Of a stretch of DNA of 64,000 nt, positions 35,193-46,187 are shown one piece after another (the stretch's first letter is position 1; each line of letters begins with the position of its first letter). A program made the translations under genes and the position numbers. The stretch is from Phoronis australis. Its lineage: Eukaryota; Phoronida; Phoronidae. Under the pieces are notes generated by a model, which did not search any database, was not told the origin of the DNA, and saw nothing but the letters and a program-made list of their open reading frames with translations. The DNA lies in assembly GCA_002633005.1 (NCBI GenBank), contig NMRA01000659.1, positions 64,500 to 128,499 of the forward strand, written 5' to 3'.

Positions 35193-35655
35193 GCGATCGA
35201 GAACGACCGGAAGGCGATCGAGAACGAAATTTGGCGCGAGAAGCGAAGCCAGAAAATGTAAGTAAATTTGATGAATTTTTGGTTGTTTTGAGCTTCAATA
35301 CGAAAACAGAGACATGAGTTCAAGGCGTAACACATTGAGGAAGGCCAGGTAGATGTTTAGGCTTGTGTCTCGTCCAAATATTGGAGAAAAGTTACGTTAA
35401 CCGATGCATCGCTTGAGCCGAAGGTGATTTGTATGTCATTTTTGCAGATTTTGGTTATTTTTGGTTCTATATCAATATATTAATCATGAAGTTATGAAGA
35501 AATGACGTATGACAATGTAACCCAACGCCTGTTTTCCGTAGCATTGTCAGGATCTCTGATTTATGAACCTTTTTCTGTTAAAAGAAGCGATCGAGAACGC
35601 AATGATAAGCGATCGGGAACGCACATATGAGCTCGCTAAAGCGATCGGGAACGCA
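35193..35655 (+). repeat. Five copies of the 13-mer GCGATCGRGAACG
   Basis: Copies start at 35193, 35214, 35587, 35609 and 35641, all on the + strand, as two clusters 370 bp apart; each contains the palindrome CGATCG. The last three extend to a 15-mer ending in CA. An N at 35660 follows the last copy, so copy number may be misassembled. In one open frame the first cluster reads as DRER repeats before a good donor (AAT|GTAAGT at 35259). A missed exon is therefore possible but unproven. Confidence 0.75.
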
Positions 35656-36811
35656 ATGCNGTTGAAAACTGCATTTTCTTTGGTTAAACCAAAGGCACAT
35701 CAGGGCGTAAACAATACCGCTAGTCCGTTATTTTGCTGGCAAATTTGTGGCGCGTTCGCTTGCGTCATTTTCGAGCACCATGAAGTAGAGCTCCACCTGG
35801 TGGCCAACTTCTGTTTTCACCGATTCTTCAACCATTGTTTATTTTCATAAGTTTGCGTTCACAAAAGCAAAATAGGAAAACAACATGACTAAAGATCCCA
35901 TCACTGAAAAGCCTTTGATAATTTGCAGTACAAACATATTTAAAAATGGAACCGTTTTAAAAAATATTAAAACAGCCATTTCACATGCATTTTGACTTTA
36001 GTAGAATCCCTACCGTAAGGAAAAATGTCGTTGTCATTACTAAAGAAATTTTATCTGACCTCTGATTATTACTAAATTATCAAGACATATCTTTTATCGT
36101 ACGTTTATACATTGTTCAGCTGTGTATGAAATGAACGGTTGTTGGTTTTGTTAAAGTTAATCATTTCTGTGCCAACGAATGAAGTGATTTCCGTAAGAAC
36201 TGAGCTTGTATTGATCATAGTTTTGTGTTAACATCTGTTCTTAGGAACCGGGAATAAAAACGCTCAAATAATTGTGCTGCAATTAATTACATTCAAAAGG
36301 AGTTCGATTGGACAAACAGAAAATGACTTTTCTAAAATTTTCAGAGCTAATAATATTTCCTGTAACTTTTTATTATTATTAATGTACTTTCATTCAAAAT
36401 CTGTGTTGGGTGTATGAATCTGAACAGCAGTTATACAGATTAGATTTCTAAAAATCTGCTACCTGAGCACTAAATTTTGAAAATTTCAAAGGACAGGCAA
36501 TCGTTTTTGAAGACTCGTTCAGAAAGAATATCGAGTCCTGTGTTATCTTGGAGGAGTATAGTCTATGTTGCACTCGCTGCTGAGCACACACTGTGTCAGT
36601 CATTCGTCTTTGCTCAATGAAAGTGAATGAAGAACCAAAACGATTGGCTGTTTATGTCACTTTCTTTTGTTCCATGGGCAGCAAATGCACTGCACGCCAA
36701 GAGAACAGTCATTAACAGGACTGGGATAATGTCTGTCCAAGATAACCACGGATATCTATTTTTATCAAAGGTAACGTAAAGATGATTGCTTTCTTGATTA
36801 AGGATTTTTAT

Positions 36812-36942
36812 TGTGATACACGCACTGCACATACGGAGGCAGTCATGATAAAAATACTGCATTTCTCGTGCCACTTACGATACACACACTGCATTTATAT
36901 TACCAGTAATATATTGATAAAGTTACACACTGAAAATATATA

Positions 36943-36993
<51 letters not shown>

Positions 36994-37440
36994 ATGTATA
37001 TATGCATGTAAACATCTCGTCCGTTATGATACACATACTGCAGGAATGGTGTCAGTTATGAGACATATGCTGCATGTATCTTGCCATTTATGATAAAAAT
37101 ACTGGTAAAATTACACACTATTAGTCGCCAGTTATGATAGACATGCTGCATGTATCGTGACAAGTATGGCACATAAACTGATAAAGATACACATACCGTC
37201 TGTATCATGTCAGTTATGATACATAGATTACGTGTATCGTGCCAGTTGCGATACACATATTGTATTTATCGCGTCAACTATGATCATACATATTCATGAG
37301 TGTATTGCGCCAGTTATGACTCATAGCGTATGTATCGCACCACTTATGATACGAAAACCGTGTGTATCGCGTCAGTTATGATACATAAACTGTATGTATC
37401 ACGTCATTTATGATATGTATGTATCGTATCAGCTATGACA
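36812..37440. repeat. Degenerate tandem satellite, about 32-bp unit, with an embedded (GT)n
   Basis: Imperfect units of the type CAGTTATGATACACAT-A-CTG-ATGTATCGTG recur from about 36812 and regularly from 37020 to 37440. A GT dinucleotide tract at 36943-36988 interrupts the series. Confidence 0.8.
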
Positions 37441-37550
37441 TGAGCGGCGCAGCAATGAAAAAAGTGGGGCTAAAGCCCCCCCCCCCCCCCCCCCCCNAGC
37501 CCCCCTGTGGTGCACCGCCTATAGACCATGGGCAGTGCAGCACTGAAAAA
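37436..37550. repeat. Poly-C tract with N, flanked by direct repeats
   Basis: GGCGCAGCAATGAAAAAA near 37445 and GCAGTGCAGCACTGAAAAAA near 37531 flank a C-homopolymer interrupted by an N at 37497. A related stretch, GGCGTAGCATTGAAAAAAGT, occurs near 45780. This is probably a fragment of a dispersed element whose true length was lost at the homopolymer. Confidence 0.5.
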
Positions 37551-37611
37551 AATGTGAATACCTAGCATCTTGTGATTATTGTTGAGCAGTCTAGACTTCG
37601 TAAAAGGACAC

Positions 37612-38180
37612 TTAACCATGTTTTTATTATTTCAACCAATCCTCGTTATGTCACCTGCTAATGGATCATTGGCGTCAATTTTGAAAGATAAAAGCAGGGA
37701 ATAACTATAAGAATTCATACTTTCTACGCCATAGATTGAATATTAATAATTCTTGCTGGGTGGTCTTTTCTCACAGTTGCCGTGTAATTCGCTAAAAAGC
37801 TAAGGTCACGCTTGCCCGTTTAGCGACAGACTTTGAAAGGACTTTTCAACTTTTCCTCTAAACTTTTGAGGGTTGTAGCGGGTTATAGAACATTATTTTG
37901 TTATAGAGATTTGCATGAGAAAGTCGTTTTTAATATCTGTTAATATATTAAAACCGTGTTAACTTTGATACCCTTTTAACTTTTAAGTTCTTAAAAGAGC
38001 CATAAAACAACAAAATCCATTGTGTTTTGTTTTGATTTCATTACAAATCGCCAATTCTCGTCGTTGTCTGTCAGACATTCGCTGAAATCGAGGCCGACAA
38101 CTTCATAAGTTATTCTATTTTATCGAATGTGATTTAGCTAAACGCAGTATGATGGTCGGACATTTGGAAACACGGACTCA
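37612..38180. repeat. Dispersed repeats R1 (37612-37945) and R2 (38035-38180)
   Basis: R1 (CCAATCCTCGTTATGTCACC and following) recurs near 57636-57920 and in part near 63220-63345. R2 (ACAAATCGCCAATTCTCGTC and following) recurs near 42165-42350 and 57215-57365. The order here is R1-R2, but at 57 kb it is R2-R1, so they may be modules of a rearranged element. Confidence 0.6.
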
Positions 38181-39217
38181 GAAGAAAAGTGCATGTGACG
38201 TGTCAATGAAATTGAAGGTGACATTTATTTCAAGGTTTATTAAATACAAAAACTCATGAGCAATCACTCTCGGACGGTAGTCAAACTGGTAATTGGGGTT
38301 TTTAAGATGAAAGATATTTTTGAAAAATAACTAAGAAAGGTAAAACCAGCCACTTACTAATAATGCGGCAGAGCAATGCACCGGGACTGGACTGCCAGTG
38401 GCTCGGTTTGGTTTCGCACCATTGACTTTAATTAATTTTGTGTTATTTGTAATTTTTATAATTTCTGGAAATTAAACTGAAACTCGTGAATAAGCAACAT
38501 TTTGGGCTGCAGCCGAGTCTTTTAACACAATAAACGTAAACAAAATAACCCCCATTGTCCCATTGCTGTGTGCAAGTTTACCTTTCTGTAGCACTTCTAA
38601 CACGTCAAGCGAATGCTTTCGCTGAAAATTTAATCGGAAAGGGTGTCCTTTTTAAGTGATCTTCTGGTCGTGAACAAATCATCGCTAATTTCGCGTGCGT
38701 CACGTCCGAGTGTGTTCTACTAGACCTCGGTGATATCAACTAGTCTCTTATGTTCCAAGATTTCAACATATTGTTTCTGTTTCTAAAAGGGTCGCAAGAT
38801 TGTAATGTGCCTAAATGACTTAGAATGCGACATTACGTTGAGAACACACTGAGTGATGTTAGACCACCCATATCTTTGGAACACGTACTTCACACTCGTA
38901 TTTGAAGGGTGCTAGGGTGCTGCCGGCTCGCTGGTTCCCCGCGTGTCCGCAAGGGGAGCGGACACTGAAACAGGTATACTGGTGCCAATCGCGCATGTGC
39001 TGTCTACTTTGCGGCAAAAACGTGCGACAGGTCTCTCAAAAGATTCTGGAGAGGGGACGCTGGCCACGTGCGATTAAAACAGAGGAACAGATAATACTAT
39101 CATTCGAAAAGACGGACAACGGACCGATTGTCGTGATTTTACTAAGCCGGTAGAAACCCAGTTAGTCCAGATTGACAATTGCCCGTCTAAACTACAGATG
39201 GCAGCCTTGTTGACATA
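38181..39217. other. Non-coding stretch downstream of the GPCR
   Basis: I see no gene. On the - strand this is the 3' flank of the receptor; TTTATT near 38224 and 38238 would read as AATAAA on that strand but lies about 1 kb away. Confidence 0.4.
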
Positions 39218-40507
39218 TTACTTTAATTTTTTCCATTTACATCGGAGAATGTTGAGGTATGCCTCCCTGAACTTTGGATTCATTCCTGCGTAAACGAACA
39301 CGTTGATAGACGAATTTCCATAGGCAACCATCATTAAGATGCTGTAGTAAATGGCAGGAACGCTGTTGTGGAAGTCTATTAGACACAGCGCAGCCACGGG
39401 AAACCAACAAACTACGAACAGCGAAAACACAACCATAAGATTAACAACCACTCGCCGCATACCTATAGCGCTCTTTACGAGTTTCTTCGAAGGCTGTCGA
39501 CAAATTACCGTAGAACTATCGTTGTCTGCTTGTTTCACATTTCCCGAGTCTTCATGTGGTCGCACAAGTGCCCTAATGCCATCGCCTTGATCAAATATTT
39601 CGTTGTTGGCGCCCTTATTTCCGTTCATGTTGGGGACCTCTAACCATTTCTTATTTTGACTAGCTTTTGTCGAATCTGTGCCATGTAAAACCAAGTTATC
39701 GCCTGATGAGATTTTCCTAACCTTCGAGACGGCGTCTTGCGACGCTGATCCGCTTGTGGATGGTCCGCTTTCCACGTAATCGGTTGAATGTTCGTTCTCG
39801 TTTTTCGCCGCTTCCTCGTGAGCTACCTCGTTCCGTCTGCTGTCATAACTTTGCACTTGAAATGTCGACTTTTTAAGATGTTTTAGTATTAAAACATAGC
39901 AGACGCAGCATATACTGATACAAGGTGCCAGGCAACACGCCATCATAACAGATATAAGGAAGAAATAACTGTAGGGATTGTAAGCTGTGAAGTTGCATCC
40001 CATCAGCTTTTTGTTGTAGCCAAACTCGCCAAAACCCAATGTCCCCGGTAAATAAACGACATGTGCGTAAACAATGGTGGCTATAACCATAATCACGTTG
40101 TTATGCTTTGTATATATCTTGCGATAAAGACTGTTGTTTTGAACTAGAAGAATGTATCGATTAACGGCAATGTGAGCCAGAGAAATCATCGACAGAGCTA
40201 GTAGATAAACGTTCAATGGTCCAAGGATTTTACAGATGTTCTGTGGTATGTCGCTGTCTTTAATGAGATAGTGAATCTGAGTGCTCACAATAACAGCGCA
40301 GACGCAAAAATCTGAGACAGCCAAGCAAACGACGTAAATGTTGGGTATCGACCACAGTTTTTTCGACAGTGTCGTCGCAAGAATAGTCAGGAGATTTCCC
40401 GCGCAACCGATACAAGCTATAATAATGTATATAACGGCCTCAGCGAGTTTGACTTCGTAAGAAACGTAATCAATTGACGTTGTTTCATTATGGAATTCCA
40501 CATCCAT
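39218..40507 (-). CDS. Intronless class A (rhodopsin-like) G protein-coupled receptor, 429 aa
   Basis: A complete frame with seven hydrophobic segments, so a plasma-membrane receptor coupling to G proteins. Landmarks: N38 in TM1 (GCAGN), LAVSD with D66 in TM2, C92 and C171 as the likely extracellular disulfide, NRY at 116-118 after TM3, CWFP at 367-370 in TM6 and NSSINVFVY at 398-406 in TM7. A palmitoylation-type Cys423 follows helix 8. N7 (NETT) and N172 (NFTA) are glycosylation sequons. The third intracellular loop is about 138 residues, Ser-rich and polar. NRY instead of DRY, and the family style, suggest the moody/Tre1/GPR84/melatonin-receptor-like group; the ligand cannot be inferred. 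TM4 lacks the usual Trp and TM7 has NVxxY, not NPxxY. No intron or frameshift is seen, so it may be a retrogene or one of the many naturally intronless receptors. Confidence 0.93.
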   Translation of the reverse strand: MDVEFHNETTSIDYVSYEVKLAEAVIYIIIACIGCAGNLLTILATTLSKKLWSIPNIYVVCLAVSDFCVCAVIVSTQIHYLIKDSDIPQNICKILGPLNVYLLALSMISLAHIAVNRYILLVQNNSLYRKIYTKHNNVIMVIATIVYAHVVYLPGTLGFGEFGYNKKLMGCNFTAYNPYSYFFLISVMMACCLAPCISICCVCYVLILKHLKKSTFQVQSYDSRRNEVAHEEAAKNENEHSTDYVESGPSTSGSASQDAVSKVRKISSGDNLVLHGTDSTKASQNKKWLEVPNMNGNKGANNEIFDQGDGIRALVRPHEDSGNVKQADNDSSTVICRQPSKKLVKSAIGMRRVVVNLMVVFSLFVVCWFPVAALCLIDFHNSVPAIYYSILMMVAYGNSSINVFVYAGMNPKFREAYLNILRCKWKKLK

Positions 40508-42160
40508 TTCTCGTAAAATCCGTTTGAAATTTTCACTCGTCAGTTACTAAGTCTGTCACGCCTCTTATTCGGTGAAACATTCGCAGTGCGGCTTTCCATA
40601 GCTGTTTCAGGCGCGTTGTTTTCGTTTAAAATCCTCTTCGACGATTCTGTAAATGAATTGAAAGCGACAAAAGTTATCACAAAATTGTTATAAATGTTAT
40701 CGACGAGCTTTCGCAGTATACGATCAAGAAAGACACACGCTAAAGTATCCAGTGTCCGTTTGCATGAAATAGGCTCAATAGGGACTCAACTATTTTTGGT
40801 AAAATGTTCTGCACATTAGTCAACTTTGTGCAAACAGCTGATTGTCCTTTCTTCTGCTATTTTATCTTCTTTGTTAAATAAAGTTTTAGTTTTTGGTTCA
40901 TACCACCATATTGTTTTTGTATCACTGGTGCCACTCAACAGGTTTTGCTGATTTTGGGTCTTAGCAACTCCAACAAGTCTGTTCTACAGGATGTACAAAA
41001 CCAGAAAATATGAACAGTATACCGAGGCAAATACTTAACAAAACCTTGCACAAAGTCTATTGAAACTGACTCCAAAATCAGATTAATATAATCTTTTACC
41101 TCTACCGGAAGTGCTCCGGCTACTTAAAGAAATGAACAAAACTATACGCCGAATCAGCAATTTTCATCCCAAAGCCACCATTTGGATGCGATGGCTACGA
41201 ACTGAGACACAGTACATCGGCAAACTTCCAGAACTCCCCATATTAGAGAAAATAGGTGTAAAGAGGGTGTTGATCGGCCAGAGTTTTTACGAATCCAAAG
41301 TGTCTGAAGGGTGCCTGAATTTTGTGCTAAATGTCAACTTCCCGCTTGCCCGCAGTGAAGATTTAAGAAAAGCCACGACTGAACAAAAATGTGTCAAGGG
41401 GTCAACAGATGGCTACCTTTCACTCGGAAAAGATTAAAAAATCGAGCAAATTCCATTCGCAGCCTTCACACACATGGAGCACAGAACTTAAATGCATTAG
41501 GAGACCTATTTTTCCGTAGGTCGTCTGGTTTTTTACTCTTTACTACGAAATGCAGACCAGAAAAATACAATTGTTTTTTTGATTTATGAAATCGAGTTTT
41601 CGGTGCAATGTGGGCGTGTGTGCGTGTGATGTGTTATTGGTGATTTCTGTCTTTGTACTCCGTTTATTATTGCATCAAATGTTAAAAAATACTTAAAAGG
41701 GTTCTGGGCCGGAAAACGCATTTTTAGAATTACGGTTAGACGACCTAGTCTCCTGAGAGTAATTAGCTTAGACTAAGAACTTGGATCTAATCTCTATACT
41801 CAAAATCGAATTCGAAATTGTTTTTGACATTTTCTGTAAGTTCTACTTTTGCGCAAACTCAGGTTAAGTGTTTATTATTCAAATTAGGCCGTGATTAACG
41901 CTGATGAGTTTTTATTCCAAATTCGCTCTTGATATCCCCTAAATTCGAACTACGTGACAATCTTGAGCAGAAACTTGAGATTTCGAATTCAGACTCAAAT
42001 CACATTTGTAATGCTGAGGTCGTCAAGTGCGAACCTGGACTATGCACGTACGAGCATAAACCGTAATGTAATCGAGCACGTCTTAATACAGACTTTTCTG
42101 GTTTTCGCACTTAAGTAGAATGGAAATTGCATAAAGTATTATATTGAGTTTGATTGGTAG
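40508..42160. other. Upstream flank of the GPCR, no gene seen
   Basis: It contains the inverted-repeat element at about 41740-42045. The open frame at 41111-41437 has no recognisable domain. Confidence 0.4.
41740..42045. repeat. Element with inverted ends, about 300 bp
   Basis: GACGACCTAG at about 41746 and GAGGTCGTC at about 42020 lie in inverted orientation. The right half is shared, inverted, with 31480-31545. It is decayed and no target duplication is visible. Confidence 0.4.
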
Positions 42161-42164
42161 AACT

Positions 42165-42350
42165 ACAACAAAATCCAATGTTTCTTATTGGTTTTTATAC
42201 AAATCGCCAATGCTCGCAAATATCTGCCCGCCAGATTAGGTGAAATCGAAGTCGGTAACGTTAGTAGTAGTATATGCTGAAATAGTTTGCCATTTATCGA
42301 GTGTGGTTTAGCTCCGTCAACATAGCGTTTGGCTTGGTGCGCTGAGGTTG
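42165..42350. repeat. Dispersed repeat R2, second copy
   Basis: ACAAATCGCCAATGCTCGCA and the following 150 bp resemble 38035-38180 and 57215-57365. Confidence 0.5.
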
Positions 42351-42925
42351 CGAACTCTGATTCCGCGTTGTGGCTAATCTCACAAATGCCATTTCAGGTT
42401 AAATACCCACTAGATGGACAAGTCTCTAATCTTGACGGATGGCGGAAGACGGGCCCTAAAACAAACTCAGGCACATAAAAATCATAATGAACTGGAATCT
42501 GGTTTCTGTACTAGTGTGGTATGCCGTAAGACATAGGGGTACCAGGTGGAATCAATCGCGAAGGTGGTTCGCGAGTGTCCGTGTAAAGATTTACATGTAC
42601 ACGTTCCCATTTGATATTCTGTACAACTGGACAGGTGAAGAGCAGGTGCGTCAGCGACATTTGTGAATAAATTAATACATCCACACGTGCTGTCAAATAC
42701 CTTATTAAGTTGCATCATTAAAATAGATATGGTATTTGACAAAATTTCAGTGGTGATTTGCAAACTTTCAGTGTCGTCGATATCCGCCGTTTAGAAACAA
42801 AAGGACAATGAAAATTACAGTTATGTAGGACCCTATCGAAAAATCTATACATTTAACCAAATATAAAAATTAACTTTGTACATAGATATTTTCTGAAAGT
42901 AGAAAGCGACGAGACTAACGCTTCT

Positions 42926-43454
42926 CGGGCGATAATTCTCCAAAATCCACTCGGGCTCTAGATAACGGGTGATAACGACTTCGCCATGTAATAACCTGTA
43001 TTTAGCAGACGATATTTTCCCGGTCGAAGCTCAGCGTGATAAAATGTGTAATAAGCTATAATAGTTGCTAAACCTTAATTTATAGACTCACTTTCTTTCT
43101 ATTTTGTTTGAATTTTCAATTGATTTTGAGTAAAAGCATTATTTGACAAAAATAGCTCGTCTTTTCTGAAAAGGTCACGACCTCCGATCCCGGGCCTCTG
43201 TGATAGAAAGTAGTTGCAAAGCCGAGGCGAGTCTAGAAAGGTAGACCGATTCATTGCAACGTTTCTCGTTCAGTATGTGGTATAAATAGATTATTACATG
43301 TTCTCAGTCGTTATCCCCCGTTATCTAGAGCCCTCGTGGATTTTGGAGAATTATCGTCCTCGGGGCTGACGCCCTTGGGCGATAATTCGCCAAAATCTAA
43401 TCGGGCTCTAGAATACGGGGGATAACGACTTCGCCATGTAATAATCTATATTTA
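42926..43454. repeat. Fold-back element with three related about 75-bp arms
   Basis: Arm 1 (42926-43003, +) and arm 3 (43376-43454, +) read CGATAATTC-CCAAAATC-A-TCGGGCTCTAGA followed by GATAACGACTTCGCCATGTA. Arm 2 (43283-43358) is the inverted copy. Arms 2 and 3 form a 172-bp palindrome with a short spacer; arms 1 and 2 bound a 433-bp element. It is a MITE or fold-back family, with no transposase. Confidence 0.85.
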
Positions 43455-43495
43455 TGACAATAATCGCGATTTATTCCAGTAATAATTCTTTAGGC

Positions 43496-43561
43496 AATCA
43501 GAAGCCCGGAATAATTGCAGTAATAAATATTTATTCCAGTAATTATTCCTGGCTTCTGATT
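43496..43561. repeat. 66-bp near-perfect palindrome
   Basis: The two 33-nt arms starting AATCAGAAGCC match at about 27 positions, with mismatches clustered near the centre. It directly abuts the reverse-transcriptase remnant, so either the remnant's 5' truncation point or a nested MITE lies here. Confidence 0.8.
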
Positions 43562-43565
43562 AACA

Positions 43566-44613
43566 TGGTTATGATTGATTTTCGAAAGGCGTTCGACACA
43601 GTAAATCATGACATTTTGATTGATAAATTAATTTCTGTTGGTCTTACACATAATTCTGTCAAATGGGTTGACTCTTATTTAACCTGTTGATGCCGCTTGT
43701 TGACATACTAGGCTGCCAGTCTGAATTGAAAGCGATAACATGTGGCATCCGCCAAGTGTCTATTCAGGTGCCCTTGTTATTTCTCCTGTTTGTCAATGAC
43801 ATGTAATCTGCAGTTGTAATCTTCTTCTGTACGCAAACGATTCTGCCTTATTTTTTCCCATAAGAACGTCTCGGTTAATGAGCAGACACTTACTCGTGAA
43901 CTATACAACCTATGTAATTGGTTTATTAACAACAAACTATCCCTTCATGTTGGTAAAATTCAATGAATTATTTTTAGTAAATCGAACTCCGTTGACTTTA
44001 ATTTAACTTGTAACGATAGTGTTATCACTTCATGCTCATCTTTAAGTTATCTTGGTCTCCAAATGGAGAACAAGCTTTGTTTTCAGGAGACAGTCAAGTC
44101 TATTGTTAAAGAACGCAACTGCAAACTAAAATCTATGTCCAGGCATAGATCTCAGTTAGGTCATGTAAGACCCTGTGCAATTTCTTAATAATTGCTTTGT
44201 TTAATTATGCTTCTTCAAGCCGTTTTTCCAGTTTAAATAGTTGTCTTGGCAAAAGGCTACAGGTGTTTCAAAATAAATCAATTCGACGTGTTCTCAGTTT
44301 ATATCCTTGTACTCACATCAGTTTTCATCATATTCAGTCCCTTGGGTTGCTAAATCGAGTTAACCAACTCGAGCTCCACCTTATTCATAAAATTGTTCAT
44401 GGCATCACTCCAAATTGTTTCCTTGATCCTTTTTCAGCATTTAAACCACGCCATACTCACAGAACTAGAAGGAGCAAAGATGGTTTTATTAAGCCAAGAG
44501 TTAAAACACATGGGTGTACAACATTTTCAAATTCAACCATAGTTCTTTGGAATTCACTTCCTGGTCACGTAGGAGACATTGCAGATTTAAAAGGTAACTG
44601 TATTTTATTCTGA
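43566..44613 (+). pseudogene. Degenerate non-LTR retrotransposon reverse transcriptase (3' part of a LINE ORF2)
   Basis: The start carries a typical LINE RT block (MIDFRKAFDTVNHDIL). The frame is then broken by TGA at 43688-43690, TAA at 43804-43806, a frameshift near 43858 and further stops before 44200. The catalytic box reads YAND at 43830-43841 in place of YADD, so it is inactive as well as interrupted. The last part (44197-44613) is open again and matches in style the C-terminal region after the RT domain of jockey/CR1-like elements (VFQNKSIRRVL, LHLIHKIVHGI, LWNSLPGHV). It is 5'-truncated; the endonuclease and ORF1 are absent. Confidence 0.85.
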
Positions 44614-44639
44614 ATAAATTTTGGATAGTTTTCTATGAG

Positions 44640-46042
44640 TTGTTGATTAATTTCACAAATAATTCAACATCAAAAAGTAAACTTATATTCTCTAACGAAG
44701 CTCAAAAAATATTTCGCTTGGAGTGCTGCTTCTCGTGACGTATTTGGCGGGGGCTAAGTCACTGTCCTGTGTTAGCGCGCAGTCAAGTGGCGTTCTTCAT
44801 ATAGTCTGAATAAGAAATTTTAGTGTGAAATGTCGGGTCACCAGGGATACCTGTTTTTGCCGAGGCAACACAAAGTGATACCCAGTCGTCGTCAGCGTCA
44901 AACGAAAATTTGCCGGTGCAACCAGTCCGTTTTAACAGTTTACACCGGTGTGACTGTGCCGTGGGCAATGTGAACTATAGCCTGCCAGCTGCCAGCCAAT
45001 AATCGATCAGCTCTTTTCACCTATACCTAGTTTCTTTCTCATGTTTCATCTCTCCTGTATAATTATTCATAATTTATTATTTATTCCTAATAATTATTTT
45101 CTTTAATTTTTAGTTCGTGTATGAACCACCACGAAATAAAGTTTTTAACTTTTTGGTGTTGTCCAGTTAGTGTACATAATTATTATTTCTGTTTTACTGT
45201 ACTTATTATTGTTATTATGTATATTATCAAATAAACTAATTATAACTAAAATCGATAATTATTGCTGTAATAAATAGGACTTATCTCGCACTCGGCCTAC
45301 TATACACGAGTATTGTCTTACGAATATTCAATCACAGCTATCTCCTCATGTAACCACATGCTGTATTTTAGACGAAAAAACATGATAGTAGACCTATGAT
45401 CATTTGACAAGTTGGAAAATGTGATTCCAAAAGAACCATGGTGCTTATAAACGGTAAGTTAAATCAAAATGGCCTCAGTTCTATTACTGTTCCCATTGAA
45501 ATGCCGCGCTTGTTCTCAAGCGAATAGGTTTTTATCCCATACGCGTTGAATCAGTCGAGTGCAATACGGCCACGTGATATTGTTTTCCGTGTTCCCCCCG
45601 CACTACTTCAACTACGCCCTCTGACATGGTAATGTTACAAATCCAATGTGCAATTACCGTTGTTTTCATCTTTGTTATCTCTTTTCAGGTAATAAATCGT
45701 TGCATTTAAAACTGTTTCTTTTTCCAGAGAAAACTTGCAACCTAACGCACAAGTACATAGGCCTACATATACATGGGTGGCGTAGCATTGAAAAAAGTGG
45801 AGTGGCGGATGTGATCCGCTACCTAAACAGTCTGGGCGAAGTGTTTAAAAAATCTGCCGAAAAATGAAAGAAACTTAAGGATTCGAAGCGTGTGGGATTG
45901 GCCTAGATTATTAATATCGACAAAATTACGCCTATGCGAAATGTCTCGTGGGAAATTTACTTCAGCTACGCCACTCTGGGTGCGTTTTGTGAATGTATTC
46001 ATCTTTCTTCTTCTTGAAGTAGCATGACATTCATGCCTACTT
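44640..46042. other. AT-rich non-coding stretch
   Basis: No gene is seen. AATAAA and TTTATT clusters occur at 45060-45260. A stretch at 45768-45800 resembles 37436-37470. Confidence 0.4.
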
Positions 46043-46047
46043 TCATT

Positions 46048-46182
46048 CAGGGGCGAATCCAGGATTTTTTAAAAAAGTGGTCCAAGTCAACAATTTGAAA
46101 ATTCCAGAAAAGATATCACTAAGATCAAGGGGAAAAGGGGGGGGGGTCCGGGCACTTTGACATCCCCCTGGATCCGCCTATG
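46048..46182. mobile_element. 135-bp MITE with imperfect GGCGNATCCAGG ends
   Basis: The left end is CAGGGGCGAATCCAGGATTT. The right end reads CCCCCTGGATCCGCCTATG, whose reverse complement has the same GGCG-ATCCAGG core. TCATT flanks both sides (46043-46047 and 46183-46187). The target duplication seems to be 5 bp, so a hAT assignment (8 bp) is not secure. A G-run (46137-46146) lies inside. Confidence 0.65.
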
Positions 46183-46187
46183 TCATT

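Noticed and set aside
41111-41437. 108-residue open frame upstream of the GPCR
   Set aside because: No recognisable family, no splice or promoter support; kept as non-coding.
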